From contig NZ_CP090978.1 in the NCBI RefSeq assembly GCF_021513275.1, positions 5,499,247 to 5,563,246 on the forward strand: a DNA stretch of 64,000 nt, read 5' to 3'. Made by a program: the position numbers and the translations under genes. The stretch comes from Paenibacillus hexagrammi (GTDB lineage: Bacteria; Bacillota; Bacilli; Paenibacillales; NBRC-103111). The notes under the pieces were generated by a model. That model ran no database searches and had not been told where the DNA came from. It worked only from the letters and a program-made list of their open reading frames with translations. Of this stretch, positions 46,024-54,799 are shown piece after piece. Within the stretch, counting starts at the first letter, position 1, and each line of letters starts with the position of its first letter.

Positions 46024-46476
46024 TTACACGTCTCCTTTGTTTTGGTCATTCTTATTTTCGTAACGAGCCACTTTGGCTCTGAGCTCTTCGATTTCTCTTT
46101 GCAGCGCTTTTTTCTCAATATCCTTCATCATTTCATCGATCCCGCCGGATTTCGCATGAGGCTCGTAGGAGCCTGCATAAGGACTCGCTCCCATTGCGGA
46201 TGGACCGGAATGCGGCGGATGCGGTGTATAAGCGCCATTGTAGGAATGGCGTCCAAACGTGCCGTAAGGATCGTAAGGAGGCGGATCAAAGCCAGGTTCC
46301 TTCGGGATCACCAGTGAAGCGATGAAATAGATAAAGATCACCGTACCCCCTGTGAAAAATGTTGTAATCACGACCAGCAATCTGAGCAGTGTGGCATCCA
46401 CATTCATGGCTTCCGCCAAACCGCCGCACAAGCCGGTTACTTTTTTATCTCGTCTAGAGCGATACAGTTTGCTCAT
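46024..46476 (-). CDS. PspC-domain membrane protein
   Basis: 150 residues. The N-terminal PspC domain (about 1-62) has RSRRDKKVTGLCGGLAEAMN and one or two hydrophobic helices (LRLLVVITTFFTGGTVIFIYF). A Pro/Tyr/His/Gly-rich linker (about 63-110) precedes a C-terminal coiled coil (KDIEKKALQREIEELRAKV). The coiled coil may contact PspA. It lies between two pspA paralogues. Confidence 0.88.
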   Translation of the reverse strand: MSKLYRSRRDKKVTGLCGGLAEAMNVDATLLRLLVVITTFFTGGTVIFIYFIASLVIPKEPGFDPPPYDPYGTFGRHSYNGAYTPHPPHSGPSAMGASPYAGSYEPHAKSGGIDEMMKDIEKKALQREIEELRAKVARYENKNDQNKGDV

Positions 46477-46484
46477 AATGGTCC

Positions 46485-47144
46485 TTAACCCTCCTGTTTC
46501 AGTTTATTCCGCAAAGCTTCCATTTCCGCGTCGACAGCCGGATTGCTGGACGCATAGTAACTCTCGCGGCTCATTCTTCTTACATCCCGGAGCGATCTGG
46601 CATTCAGCTCCATGTCGGACACGCGTTCCTCCAGACGTCCGAACATACGCGGCGTTGCATCGTGCGCAAAGCTGCTCGCTCTTGCATGCAGACGCTGCTG
46701 CAGACGAGCCGACTCCATTCTGGCCAAGTAATAGCTGCGTTTGTCGGCCACTTCCTTATAGTCGGCCTTCAGCTGCTGCAATTCCTCATCCAGATCAAGG
46801 ATGGACTGCTTGGCTTGATCGTAAAGTTCCCGGTACTGCTCGCTTTTTTCCTCCGCCTGCAGCTTCTCTTGCAGGACGATGCGGGCTATGTGCTCTTCGC
46901 CGGCTTTCAAGGCAAGCATAGCTTGATGCTCACGCTTTTCTTTGGTTTCCAGCGCTGTCAGGTACTGCTGCCGAAGCGAGGCTGCGTGACTGACGCATTG
47001 CTGATACAGCTTCTCGGATTGATGAAGCTGCTCACGCTGTGCAGCTAAGTATTGATCGATCAATCGAACCGGGTCCTCCGACCGTTCCAGATGCTCGTTC
47101 AGCGTTGCAACGGTTATATCTCTCATGCGTTTGATCAAACTCAT
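46485..47144 (-). CDS. PspA/IM30 family protein (second paralogue)
   Basis: 219 residues, helical, with LIKRMRDITVATLNEHLERS, EDPVRLIDQYLAAQREQL and EEHIARIVLQEKLQAEEKS matching the PspA pattern. It differs clearly from the other copy, including the DATPRMFGRLEERV region, so it is an old duplication rather than a recent one. It lies eight bases before pspC. Confidence 0.88.
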   Translation of the reverse strand: MSLIKRMRDITVATLNEHLERSEDPVRLIDQYLAAQREQLHQSEKLYQQCVSHAASLRQQYLTALETKEKREHQAMLALKAGEEHIARIVLQEKLQAEEKSEQYRELYDQAKQSILDLDEELQQLKADYKEVADKRSYYLARMESARLQQRLHARASSFAHDATPRMFGRLEERVSDMELNARSLRDVRRMSRESYYASSNPAVDAEMEALRNKLKQEG

Positions 47145-47186
47145 TTCCTCATACCACCTTTATGCTCTCTATATTCTTTACAGCGA

Positions 47187-47486
47187 TTAATACTGTGATC
47201 TTCTGGTTAACAGCGATACCCCATATACGATCAAACCGATCGCCAGCAGGATAATAGCCCAGCCAGCCAGCTTGCCTAGCAGAATTATCGCGCCAAGCAC
47301 CGCTATGATCCATCCAAACTTACTGCCATTCTTAATTCCTACATAGCCAAGTCCGACCATGGCGAGCGGAATGACGTAACCCATGATGGAGCCGATGAAC
47401 GGTCCCATATGGTAGCCGAACTTATGCAGAAGAATCAAAGCTCCGAATGCAATTAGCAGTACGGCAAGACCTGAGTTTCTTTTCAT
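47187..47486 (-). CDS. LiaI/LiaF-like membrane protein
   Basis: 99 residues from the ATG at 47486, following AAGGCGGTGA. Four hydrophobic helices with SGLAVLLIAFGALILLHKFG and GKLAGWAIILLAIGLIVYG resemble the LiaI/LiaF transmembrane region (DUF5668-like). In Bacillus LiaI anchors LiaH (a PspA protein) at the membrane. As first gene before pspA-pspC-pspA it probably does the same here. No liaRS is in the window. Confidence 0.78.
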   Translation of the reverse strand: MKRNSGLAVLLIAFGALILLHKFGYHMGPFIGSIMGYVIPLAMVGLGYVGIKNGSKFGWIIAVLGAIILLGKLAGWAIILLAIGLIVYGVSLLTRRSQY

Positions 47487-47650
47487 CGAATTTGTCACCG
47501 CCTTTCTGTTGATGTTGACCTCTCGTTCATGTCTTTATTCTAGGTTAAAGAGGCTCCAGCCAAAACGGACCCGCGACGGTTTTTGAACCTAGACCTAAGT
47601 CGGGGCGTGTCTCAGACCTGCATATAGACTCTACTAGAATTAGGTAAAAT

Positions 47651-47680
47651 TTGTAAAATAATAGATAAAAGGTGTATGAT
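47651..47680 (+). promoter_or_regulatory. Sigma-A-type promoter of the solute-binding lipoprotein gene
   Basis: TTGTAA (47651-47656), 18-bp spacer, TATGAT (47675-47680). The minus-strand psp promoter must share this 250-base region; a possible -10 TAGAAT lies at 47542-47537. Confidence 0.5.
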
Positions 47681-47739
47681 AAAGTCGGTAAATTGACTGA
47701 TTTGCCGAAATAAGAGAGAAGGTTGGAGGAAAAGTAGTC

Positions 47740-49185
47740 ATGAAACGATGGGTAGGTGTTATCGCGGCGAGTGCCGTTGCAGTGGCGGCTACAGGCTGCA
47801 GCAGCTCGGAGCCGGCGAATGGAGGAACCAATGGGATTTTAAACAAATTGGGGAAGGATGAGAAAACGGCGATTAAAGTACTGTATTACGATAAGAATTC
47901 GTTCTTTCAGCAATATGGAAACTTATTTATGTCCAAATTTCCCAATATCGACGTAGATGTAATCTCCACTCAATCCGTCTCTGGTCCGAATAAAGACCCC
48001 GAGAAGGAGCTAAAGACATTAATTGATCAGGAAAAACCCGATGTTCTGTTATTTCAATCTCCCGAGCAGTTCGGCCAATTTATTGAGGAGGGGCGGTTGT
48101 ATCCGCTGGACGATGTAGTCAAGCAGGATAAGTTCGACATCGAGAATTTACTGCCGGCGGTTGTCGATGCTATACGGGCAAAAGGAGATGGAAAGCTGTT
48201 CGGCTTGTCTCCCGAATTTTATGGTCAGGCACTCTATTATAATAAAGACTTGTTTGAAAAATATGGCGTTCCCCTGCCTTCCAATCAAATGAGCTGGAAC
48301 GACGTCTTGAATTTGGCCAAGCGTTTTCCAACCGACGGACAGGGCGACGAGAGAGTGTATGGTCTTTCCGCCTTTTCCTACATGGGAGATGGGATTGGGT
48401 ACCAGCTTATGAACTCGATCGGAATGACAGAGGGGCTTACCTATCTGGACCCGGAGAACATGCAAGTCACGCTTCAGACCGATGGTTGGAAACAAGCGCT
48501 GGAGACCGCTGTAGATGCTGTGAAGTCCGGAGTCTTATACATCAGAAACAACGATAACCAAAGCATGAACAACCCTGGCTCTTATGAAGATTTCCTTTTA
48601 CAGAACCAGTTTGTCGCAGGTAAAGCGGCTATGACGATAGACGGCAATTATATCATGCAGAATCTTCAGGAAGCCAAGGAACGATTAAAAGATAAGTTCA
48701 AGCCTTTCAACTGGGATACCGTTACAGTTCCCGTTAATCCTCAGAATAAAGAGTACTCGACAAGCGTGACGGTAACGCAGATTTTCGGCATCAATGCGCA
48801 ATCTTCGAATTTGCGGGCTGCATGGGAGTTCGTCAAGTACATCAATGGAGATGAATTTGCGCGTATCATGTCCAAATCCTCGCAGAATCTGCAGACCCGC
48901 ACCTCCTATTCCAAGGAAAAAGACGGACACAGCTTAGAAGCCTTCTACTTGCTTAAACCGAATCCAGATTCACCCTATGAAGGGTACGATAAGATTCCGA
49001 CGGATTTCTTCCAGAGCTTTAACGGCTTGGCCAATCAAGAAATAAAAGCGGTCATTGACGGCAAACAATCCGCTGAGCAAGCCCTTAATGCCATGCAAAA
49101 TAAGGGCCAGGAAGCACTGATGAAGGCCAAGCAAGCAGAGGATAGCAAGAAAGCGGCAGAAGCAGCCTCTCAGCCCTCTTCCTGA
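47740..49185 (+). CDS. Extracellular solute-binding lipoprotein, family 1
   Basis: 481 residues after TTGGAGGAAAAG. The lipoprotein signal ends AAATGC, followed by a Ser/Gly linker. It is a two-lobe type I substrate-binding fold with AIKVLYYDKNSFFQQYG, KPDVLLFQSPEQF, FYGQALYYNKDLFEKYGVP and FVAGKAAMTIDGNYIMQN. The C terminus is a Lys/Ala/Glu-rich helix. This class normally delivers sugars to ABC importers, but no permease is nearby, so it is an orphan or shares a remote transporter. Confidence 0.88.
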   Translation: MKRWVGVIAASAVAVAATGCSSSEPANGGTNGILNKLGKDEKTAIKVLYYDKNSFFQQYGNLFMSKFPNIDVDVISTQSVSGPNKDPEKELKTLIDQEKPDVLLFQSPEQFGQFIEEGRLYPLDDVVKQDKFDIENLLPAVVDAIRAKGDGKLFGLSPEFYGQALYYNKDLFEKYGVPLPSNQMSWNDVLNLAKRFPTDGQGDERVYGLSAFSYMGDGIGYQLMNSIGMTEGLTYLDPENMQVTLQTDGWKQALETAVDAVKSGVLYIRNNDNQSMNNPGSYEDFLLQNQFVAGKAAMTIDGNYIMQNLQEAKERLKDKFKPFNWDTVTVPVNPQNKEYSTSVTVTQIFGINAQSSNLRAAWEFVKYINGDEFARIMSKSSQNLQTRTSYSKEKDGHSLEAFYLLKPNPDSPYEGYDKIPTDFFQSFNGLANQEIKAVIDGKQSAEQALNAMQNKGQEALMKAKQAEDSKKAAEAASQPSS

Positions 49186-49286
49186 TGTAAAGAAGGCCCT
49201 ATTTCTTCCGACCCGCGGTGTATAAATTCACCTGCATCGAGTGCAGACTATGCCATTATGAGCTAATAAAGGCAGGTATTGTACTC

Positions 49287-50357
49287 ATGCAAAGATGGAT
49301 TCGCGCGTTTATTCTAACGATTCTGGGTCTGCTCCTTGCCGGAGCCGGAACGGAAGCGGCCATGGACTATGTTCACGCCTCCTCAGCCGGAAGGGAAGGC
49401 GTTCATACAGGCAGCAGCGTCCGTACCTCGGAAGCTGTGCGGCAGACCTGGGCTGCCGAGCCGGAGCTGGAGTCCGAGCCTCTCCTCTCCTTCTCTGTGC
49501 TGAGCGACATTCACATCACCTCGTGGGATGCGGAGGCTCATCGCAGGCTGCGGGAGGCGCTTGCCGATCACGCGGAGATACGCAAGGACAGCAAGCTTCT
49601 CGTGCTGAACGGCGACCTCACGGATGGCGACGAAGCCGATTATCGCAGCTTGCTGGCGATCTTGAACCACACCGCCCATCCGCCGGTTCATGCGACGATG
49701 GGCAATCACGACTACTACCGTCTGTGGCGGGGACCGGACGGGAAGATGGATACGACCAGACTGAATCCCGCCTGGTCCAGCAAGCAGGCCGTGGAACAAT
49801 TCATGCGAATGTTCCACTATGATAAGCCGTACCACGAGCTGGTGAGCGAGGGGTACCACTTTCTGTTTCTGAGCGGTGAAGCCTACCGCGATGTGCAGCC
49901 TACGGTAGGCGAGGACGCCTACCTGTCCCCTGAGCAGCTAGGCTGGCTGCGGGAGAGGCTGCAAGCGGCTGCGGCGGAGGATCCGCACAAGCCGGTGTTT
50001 GTCTTCCTGCACCAGCCGCTGCCGGGAACGCTGGACGGAACGGACCGGGAACGCGGCATCGTGCAGCATCAAGAGCTGCGGGCGCTGCTGGACGCACATC
50101 CGAATGTCATCTTGTTCAGCGGGCACACGCACTGGAACCTGGAGTCGACGCAGCAGGTGAAGCAGCTGCGCTTCCTCGCCGCATCGAGCGCGTCGATCCG
50201 GCAGGTATGGAATGGACAGAACGAGCCAGAGAGCCGCTCGCTCAGTCAAAGCTTGGTCGTGGATGTGTACAAAGACCACGTCATCATCAACCGCAGAGAG
50301 CATTCCAAGCGCCGCTGGATTCAGCCATCTATTAATAAAGGCTACGACGTTAGCTAG
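49287..50357 (+). CDS. Calcineurin-like metallophosphoesterase, exported
   Basis: 356 residues from the ATG at 49287 (the ribosome binding site is weak). An N-terminal signal or anchor (about 1-26) is followed by the complete five-block signature: SVLSDIHIT, LVLNGDLTDGDE, ATMGNHDYYR, VFVFLHQPLPG and LFSGHTHWNLES. These residues bind two metals. The substrate may be a nucleotide, phospholipid or wall polymer. The gene is GC-rich. It is not obviously linked to the upstream solute-binding gene, which ends 100 bases earlier. Confidence 0.85.
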   Translation: MQRWIRAFILTILGLLLAGAGTEAAMDYVHASSAGREGVHTGSSVRTSEAVRQTWAAEPELESEPLLSFSVLSDIHITSWDAEAHRRLREALADHAEIRKDSKLLVLNGDLTDGDEADYRSLLAILNHTAHPPVHATMGNHDYYRLWRGPDGKMDTTRLNPAWSSKQAVEQFMRMFHYDKPYHELVSEGYHFLFLSGEAYRDVQPTVGEDAYLSPEQLGWLRERLQAAAAEDPHKPVFVFLHQPLPGTLDGTDRERGIVQHQELRALLDAHPNVILFSGHTHWNLESTQQVKQLRFLAASSASIRQVWNGQNEPESRSLSQSLVVDVYKDHVIINRREHSKRRWIQPSINKGYDVS

Positions 50358-50459
50358 GATCAAGTAACTCTACAAAAATATCCATACTTCCCCGTCGCTT
50401 CTAGTGGCACTTTGACACCACAGCTGATTCAATTACTTTGCAGGGGGCTTCTAGGATAA

Positions 50460-50494
50460 GAAAAGACCGTAGAACAAGTTTCTACGGTCTTTCT
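50460..50494. terminator. Bidirectional terminator between phosphoesterase and Ig-like protein genes
   Basis: AAAGACCGTAGAA-caagt-TTCTACGGTCTTT perfect stem (50462-50492) with A and T ends, between convergent genes. Confidence 0.85.
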
Positions 50495-50515
50495 TCATTC
50501 GATATGGCTATCTGG

Positions 50516-53500
50516 CTATTTGACGACCACTACAATCGTCACAGTCTTGCCCGCAAACTTGGCCGTCACGCGGGAGAGGCCTTTGTAGACTGCCGTAATT
50601 TTGCCGTCCTTGGTATCCGCCACTTTCTCATTGGAGCTGGTCCAAAGAGCCGCTTGGCTTACGTCGCCTTCTGAGCCGTCGGCATACGTCGCCGTCAGGG
50701 TCAGCTGCTGCGCGGAGCCCGCCGTCAGCTCCACTCTTGTGGTGCTCGCTTTTAAATATTTCAGCTTGTCGACTTCTACTGGAAGCGTCACGGTTTTGCC
50801 GCCGAATTTCGCTTTAATTGTAGCCTTTCCGTAGGAGTAGGCTGTCAGCGTCCCGTCTTCAACATCGGCTACCGCTATTTTGGACGAGCTCCATTCCGTT
50901 TCAGAGGTAACATCTCGGGACGAACCATCGGAGAAATAGGCCGTAGCCGTCAAATTCTCCGTTTGTGTGCTTTTGAGCTGCAAGCTTTTCTTACTCAGGA
51001 CAAGCTTCGTCGCCACATCAATTTCCAGCGGGATGCTGACCGTCTTGCCGCCATATTTGGCCGATACGGTTGTTTTGCCTTGATCGTAGGCCGTCACTAG
51101 GCCGCCAGTGCTCACCTCTGCGATTTTTGTGGACCCAACTGTCCAATCCGCTTTATCTGTTACATCCGTGATGTCGCCGCTGCTGTTGGTCATCGTCAGT
51201 GAAAGCTGCGAGGTATCGCCATTTTTCACAATCAAAGACCTCTTGTTCAAGGTCAGCGCTTGCGCGATATTGACCTCTACCGCCGTTGTTGCGCTTTGAT
51301 CGCCATAAGAAGCTGTAACGGTTGCCTTCCCGGAATCGACAGCTTCAACCAGCCCGTCATACACCGCAGCGATACTGCTTGATGAGGAAGACCAGCTCGC
51401 CGAGCTTGTGACGTCTTTGGTTGTTCCATCCTTAAAATACACTGTCAAGCCCAGCTGTTTGAAGCCGCCGTCGGACAGAGCCACCTTCTTCTCGCTCATG
51501 GCTATTCGTGTGATCTCACCTACGCTTACAGTGATGTCTACGCTTTTAAGTCCGAATGAAGCCGTTACCGTCGTAGCACCTCTGGAGACCGCCGTAATCT
51601 GTCCGTTCTGCACGGTCGCAACCTGTGCGTCTTTCACCGTCCATACGGCCTGATCCGTCACATCTTCCGTCGTATCATCCTCGAATGTCGCCGTCAACGC
51701 AACCTGCTTAACATCACCCGGCTGGAGCAGGTACTTCTCCTCTTTCGCCTGCAGCGTTTTCGCAGCATCGACCTGTACGGTCATCGTCGCCGTTTTCTCG
51801 CCGTATTGAGCAGTTACAATCGTTTCACCCGAACTATAGGCCTGCACGCTGCCGCGGCCGCATAAGCCACATCATCCTCGGAAGAGCTCCAGACCGCTTC
51901 GGAGGTCACATCCTCACTCGTGCCATCCGCAAAGGTCGCTTTCAAGGTTAGAGAAGCCGTATCTCCACTGCGGAGCGACAGCAGCTTGGTACTAAACTCC
52001 AGCTTACGTGCAACCGCTACATCCACAGTAACAATGACGCTTTTGCCCCCGTAAGTGCCCGTAATCGTCGTTCTGCCCGTCGAAACGGCATGGATCGCTC
52101 CGCCTGTCACATAAGCAATGTCCTCATCCGCGGATGTCCACGTCGCCTTACTCGTCACATCCTCGCTTGTACTATCGTCAAAATAAGCCGTCAAGCTAAG
52201 CTGCTTGGAGCCATTCTTTTGCAGGAACAAATCCGTCTCGCTGGAGGTCAGCTTCTTGACTTGATCCACATTCACCGTAATGACAGCAGATTGGCCGCCA
52301 TAAGAAGCTGTGATCGTCGCCTGCCCCGGCTTCAATGCCGTAATATTGCCTGCCTGAGCGGCTGCCGTATCCGTATTGTCGGTACTCCAGCTCGCCTTGC
52401 TGGTCACATCCTCGCTCGTGCCGTCCGTGTATACGACCTTCAGAGTTACCTGTTTGGATTCATCGGACTTCAGAGACAGAGACGTTTCGCTAGCCGTCAG
52501 GCTTCTGGTCACATCAACCTGAGCCTGAATGACTGCCTTCTTCCCGCCGTACTCAGCCGTTAGGTTAGCTTGGCCCGAAGTTAGCGCATAGACATTCCCA
52601 TCCGAAGCAAACGCGACTTCTTCATTATCGGAAGTCCAAGATACTTTATCCGTCACATCTTCTTGATTTCCGTCCATATATGTAGCTGTAATCGTAACGG
52701 CGGATTTGTCACCTTTATGCAGATTCAGCGTCGGCGTTCCAGCCTCCAGCGTTTTAGGTACGCCGGCATTGACCGAAACAGTCGTCGTCTTGGAGCCGTA
52801 CTGCGCGGTAATCGTCGCTTCGCCTACGCTGTAAATGGTGATTTTACCGCTTGTAACGGAAGCGACATCCTCATTGTCCGACGACCACTCCGCTTTGCTG
52901 GTCACATCCTCCACCGTTCCATCTGCAAAGGTGGCATTTAGCGTCAACTGCTCGGATTCATCCACCTTCATGAACAGATCGCTCTTATTCACATCAAGGC
53001 GTTTGGCCATCTCGACATCCACGTATACCGTTGCTGTCTTCGTCCCGTACTCCGCGGTAAGTACAGCTTCGCCGGAACCGTAGGCTGTAACCAACCCTTT
53101 AAAAGCGTCCGCCACATTGCCTTGACTCGTGCTCCACTCCGCTTTGTCCGCAACGTCCACGACCGACCCGTCGTCGAAAGTCGCCATTAGCTTCAACTGT
53201 TGGGTTCCGCCTGTACGCAGCTCTAAGCTGCTCTGATCGATGTCCAGCCTCCTTGCCACATCGACATTCACAGCAATCGTGACCGATTTATTGCCATACT
53301 TGGCGGTAATGACGGCCTGTCCTGAAGAGAGCGCCGTGATGAGCCCATTTGAAACTGTGGCAATTGCATCGTTATCGATCGACCATTCCGCCAATGCATT
53401 TACATTCTCGGTCGAATTGTCCGTGTAGGTTGCCGTCAAATTCAGCTGCTCTGTTGCGTCTATCCGCATGTTAACTGTGGACTTGCTCTTCGTTAGACTT

Positions 53501-53877
53501 CTTACCTTCTTCTTGACCGTCACATTGACGACCACTGTCTTAGCCAAGTAAGTAGCCGTTATCACGGTAGTCCCTTCGGCTTTGGCTACTACGGTGCCGT
53601 TATAGACCGTTGCGATCGACGTGTCCCCTGAGCTCCAATCTGTCAAAATCGACACATCATCCGTAGAGCCGCTGGCATAAATCGCCGTCGCCGTAAGCGT
53701 CTGAGAATCGTCCACCGACAGTGTCAGACTATTGGTTGAAAGCACCAATCGTGAGATCGTTTCACTGGCATATGCCCTTCCTGCTCCCCAAGCACCTGAG
53801 ATACTAGTGAGCATAACCAATGTCAAGCAAACGTAGAAGATAAACACCTTTCTTGAAAATGCCGCTGGCTTCGCCAT
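50516..53877 (-). CDS. Secreted protein of about 13 BIG2 (Ig-like) domains (frameshifted)
   Basis: About 1120 residues with one base restored; the ATG at 53877 follows GGAGGGGTAGG. A signal peptide (about 1-38, ending AYA-SE) is followed only by BIG2-type beta-sandwich repeats of about 83 residues, each with L..G....LT.TA.Y.DGS..DVT and W.S.....A....G..TA...G...I.A.YGGK. The frame breaks near 51857-51862 inside repeat 8. There is no LPXTG, SLH or membrane anchor at the end (VTIVVVVK). It is probably an adhesin or matrix protein. Its promoter region carries a four-copy 11-bp repeat array. Confidence 0.85.
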
Positions 53878-53949
53878 TCGTTCCTACCCCTCCATGTCTT
53901 ATTCGGCCTGATTAGGCATGGTACTCTTCGCCATATTGTGACAGGAGCA

Positions 53950-53993
53950 GATGAACAACTCATGAACGGAAGCTGAACTCCCGCTGAATGTTT
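53950..53993 (-). promoter_or_regulatory. Four-copy 11-bp direct repeat array before the BIG2 gene
   Basis: Units GATGAACAACT (53950-53960), CATGAACGGAA (53961-53971), GCTGAACTCCC (53972-53982) and GCTGAATGTTT (53983-53993) share NNTGAAY at an exact 11-bp period. On the transcribed strand each reads RTTCA. The array lies 73 bases before the start codon. The spacing is typical of head-to-tail OmpR/PhoB-family dimers. Confidence 0.75.
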
Positions 53994-54017
53994 GTCGATT
54001 TCTATCGAATGGCGGAA

Positions 54018-54704
54018 TCATGCTGTCCCAGGGCCTGTCACATCCAAGCGGTAACCTAGCCCGCGGACCGTCGTCAGCGCGATACGGCTGCTCATGGCTC
54101 CGATTCGGCTGCGCAGCCTTTTGATATGGACATCTACCGTACGCTCGTCCCCGGCATAATTGACACCCCATACTTGCTCGATAATCTGACCCCTTGTCAG
54201 GATTTGGCCCGGATAGCTGGCCAGCGTGAATAATAGCTGGAACTCCTTGAGCGGGAGGCACATACTGACTTGGCCGATACGAACCTCATGCATGGAGCGG
54301 TCTATCATCAAATCCCCAACTTCAATTCTTGCAGAAGCTGCAATCCGGTAGCGCTTCAGCAGCGCTCTCACTCTCATGACCAGCTCTCCCGGGTGAAAAG
54401 GCTTGGTCAAATAATCATCCGAACCCAGCTGAAAGCCGCGAATAATATCCTCATATTCCCCCCTCGCCGTCAAAATCAGTATCGGGGCACTCACAATCCT
54501 CCTAAGCTCGCGAACCAACTGCCAGCCGTCTGTTTGCGGCAGCATGACGTCCAGAATAATCAGATCGGCCTGCGCCCGCTCCAGCATAGCCAGCGCCTCC
54601 TTGCCATGAGATGCGCACAGCACACCAAAGCCCTCTTCCATTAATGTATGCTTGATATAGCCTTGTGCCGACTCATCTTCATCCACGATCAGTATTTGCG
54701 CCAT
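54018..54704 (-). CDS. OmpR/PhoB-family response regulator (orphan)
   Basis: 228 residues after GGGGGAGGATTGGG. The receiver domain (about 1-118) has ILIVDEDESA, the phospho-acceptor Asp in LIILDVMLPQTDGW, ILILTARG and DDYLTKPFHPGEL. The winged helix (about 128-225) has LPLKEFQLLFTLASYPGQIL, RTVDVHIKRLRSRIG and TTVRGLGYRLD. No histidine kinase gene adjoins it. Two 11-bp repeat arrays nearby are its likely binding sites. Confidence 0.93.
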   Translation of the reverse strand: MAQILIVDEDESAQGYIKHTLMEEGFGVLCASHGKEALAMLERAQADLIILDVMLPQTDGWQLVRELRRIVSAPILILTARGEYEDIIRGFQLGSDDYLTKPFHPGELVMRVRALLKRYRIAASARIEVGDLMIDRSMHEVRIGQVSMCLPLKEFQLLFTLASYPGQILTRGQIIEQVWGVNYAGDERTVDVHIKRLRSRIGAMSSRIALTTVRGLGYRLDVTGPGTA

Positions 54705-54740
54705 CCCAATCCTCCCCCTGTTTGATCATTTGCAGACACG

Positions 54741-54780
54741 CCAAAAGGGCGTTTGTACACAATGCGTATACAACGCCCCT
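54741..54780 (-). terminator. Terminator of the beta-sandwich surface protein gene
   Basis: GGGCGTTGTATAC paired with GTACAAACGCCC (54747-54778), then TTTTGG on the minus strand. It separates the surface protein gene from the response regulator gene. Confidence 0.7.
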
Positions 54781-54799
54781 GACGGTACGCGGCTTGTTC

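Noticed and set aside
51850..51862. A NotI site (GCGGCCGC) in the BIG2 gene as a cloning or integration scar
   Set aside because: It is created by the same one-base deletion that breaks the frame; the flanking sequence continues normally on both sides.
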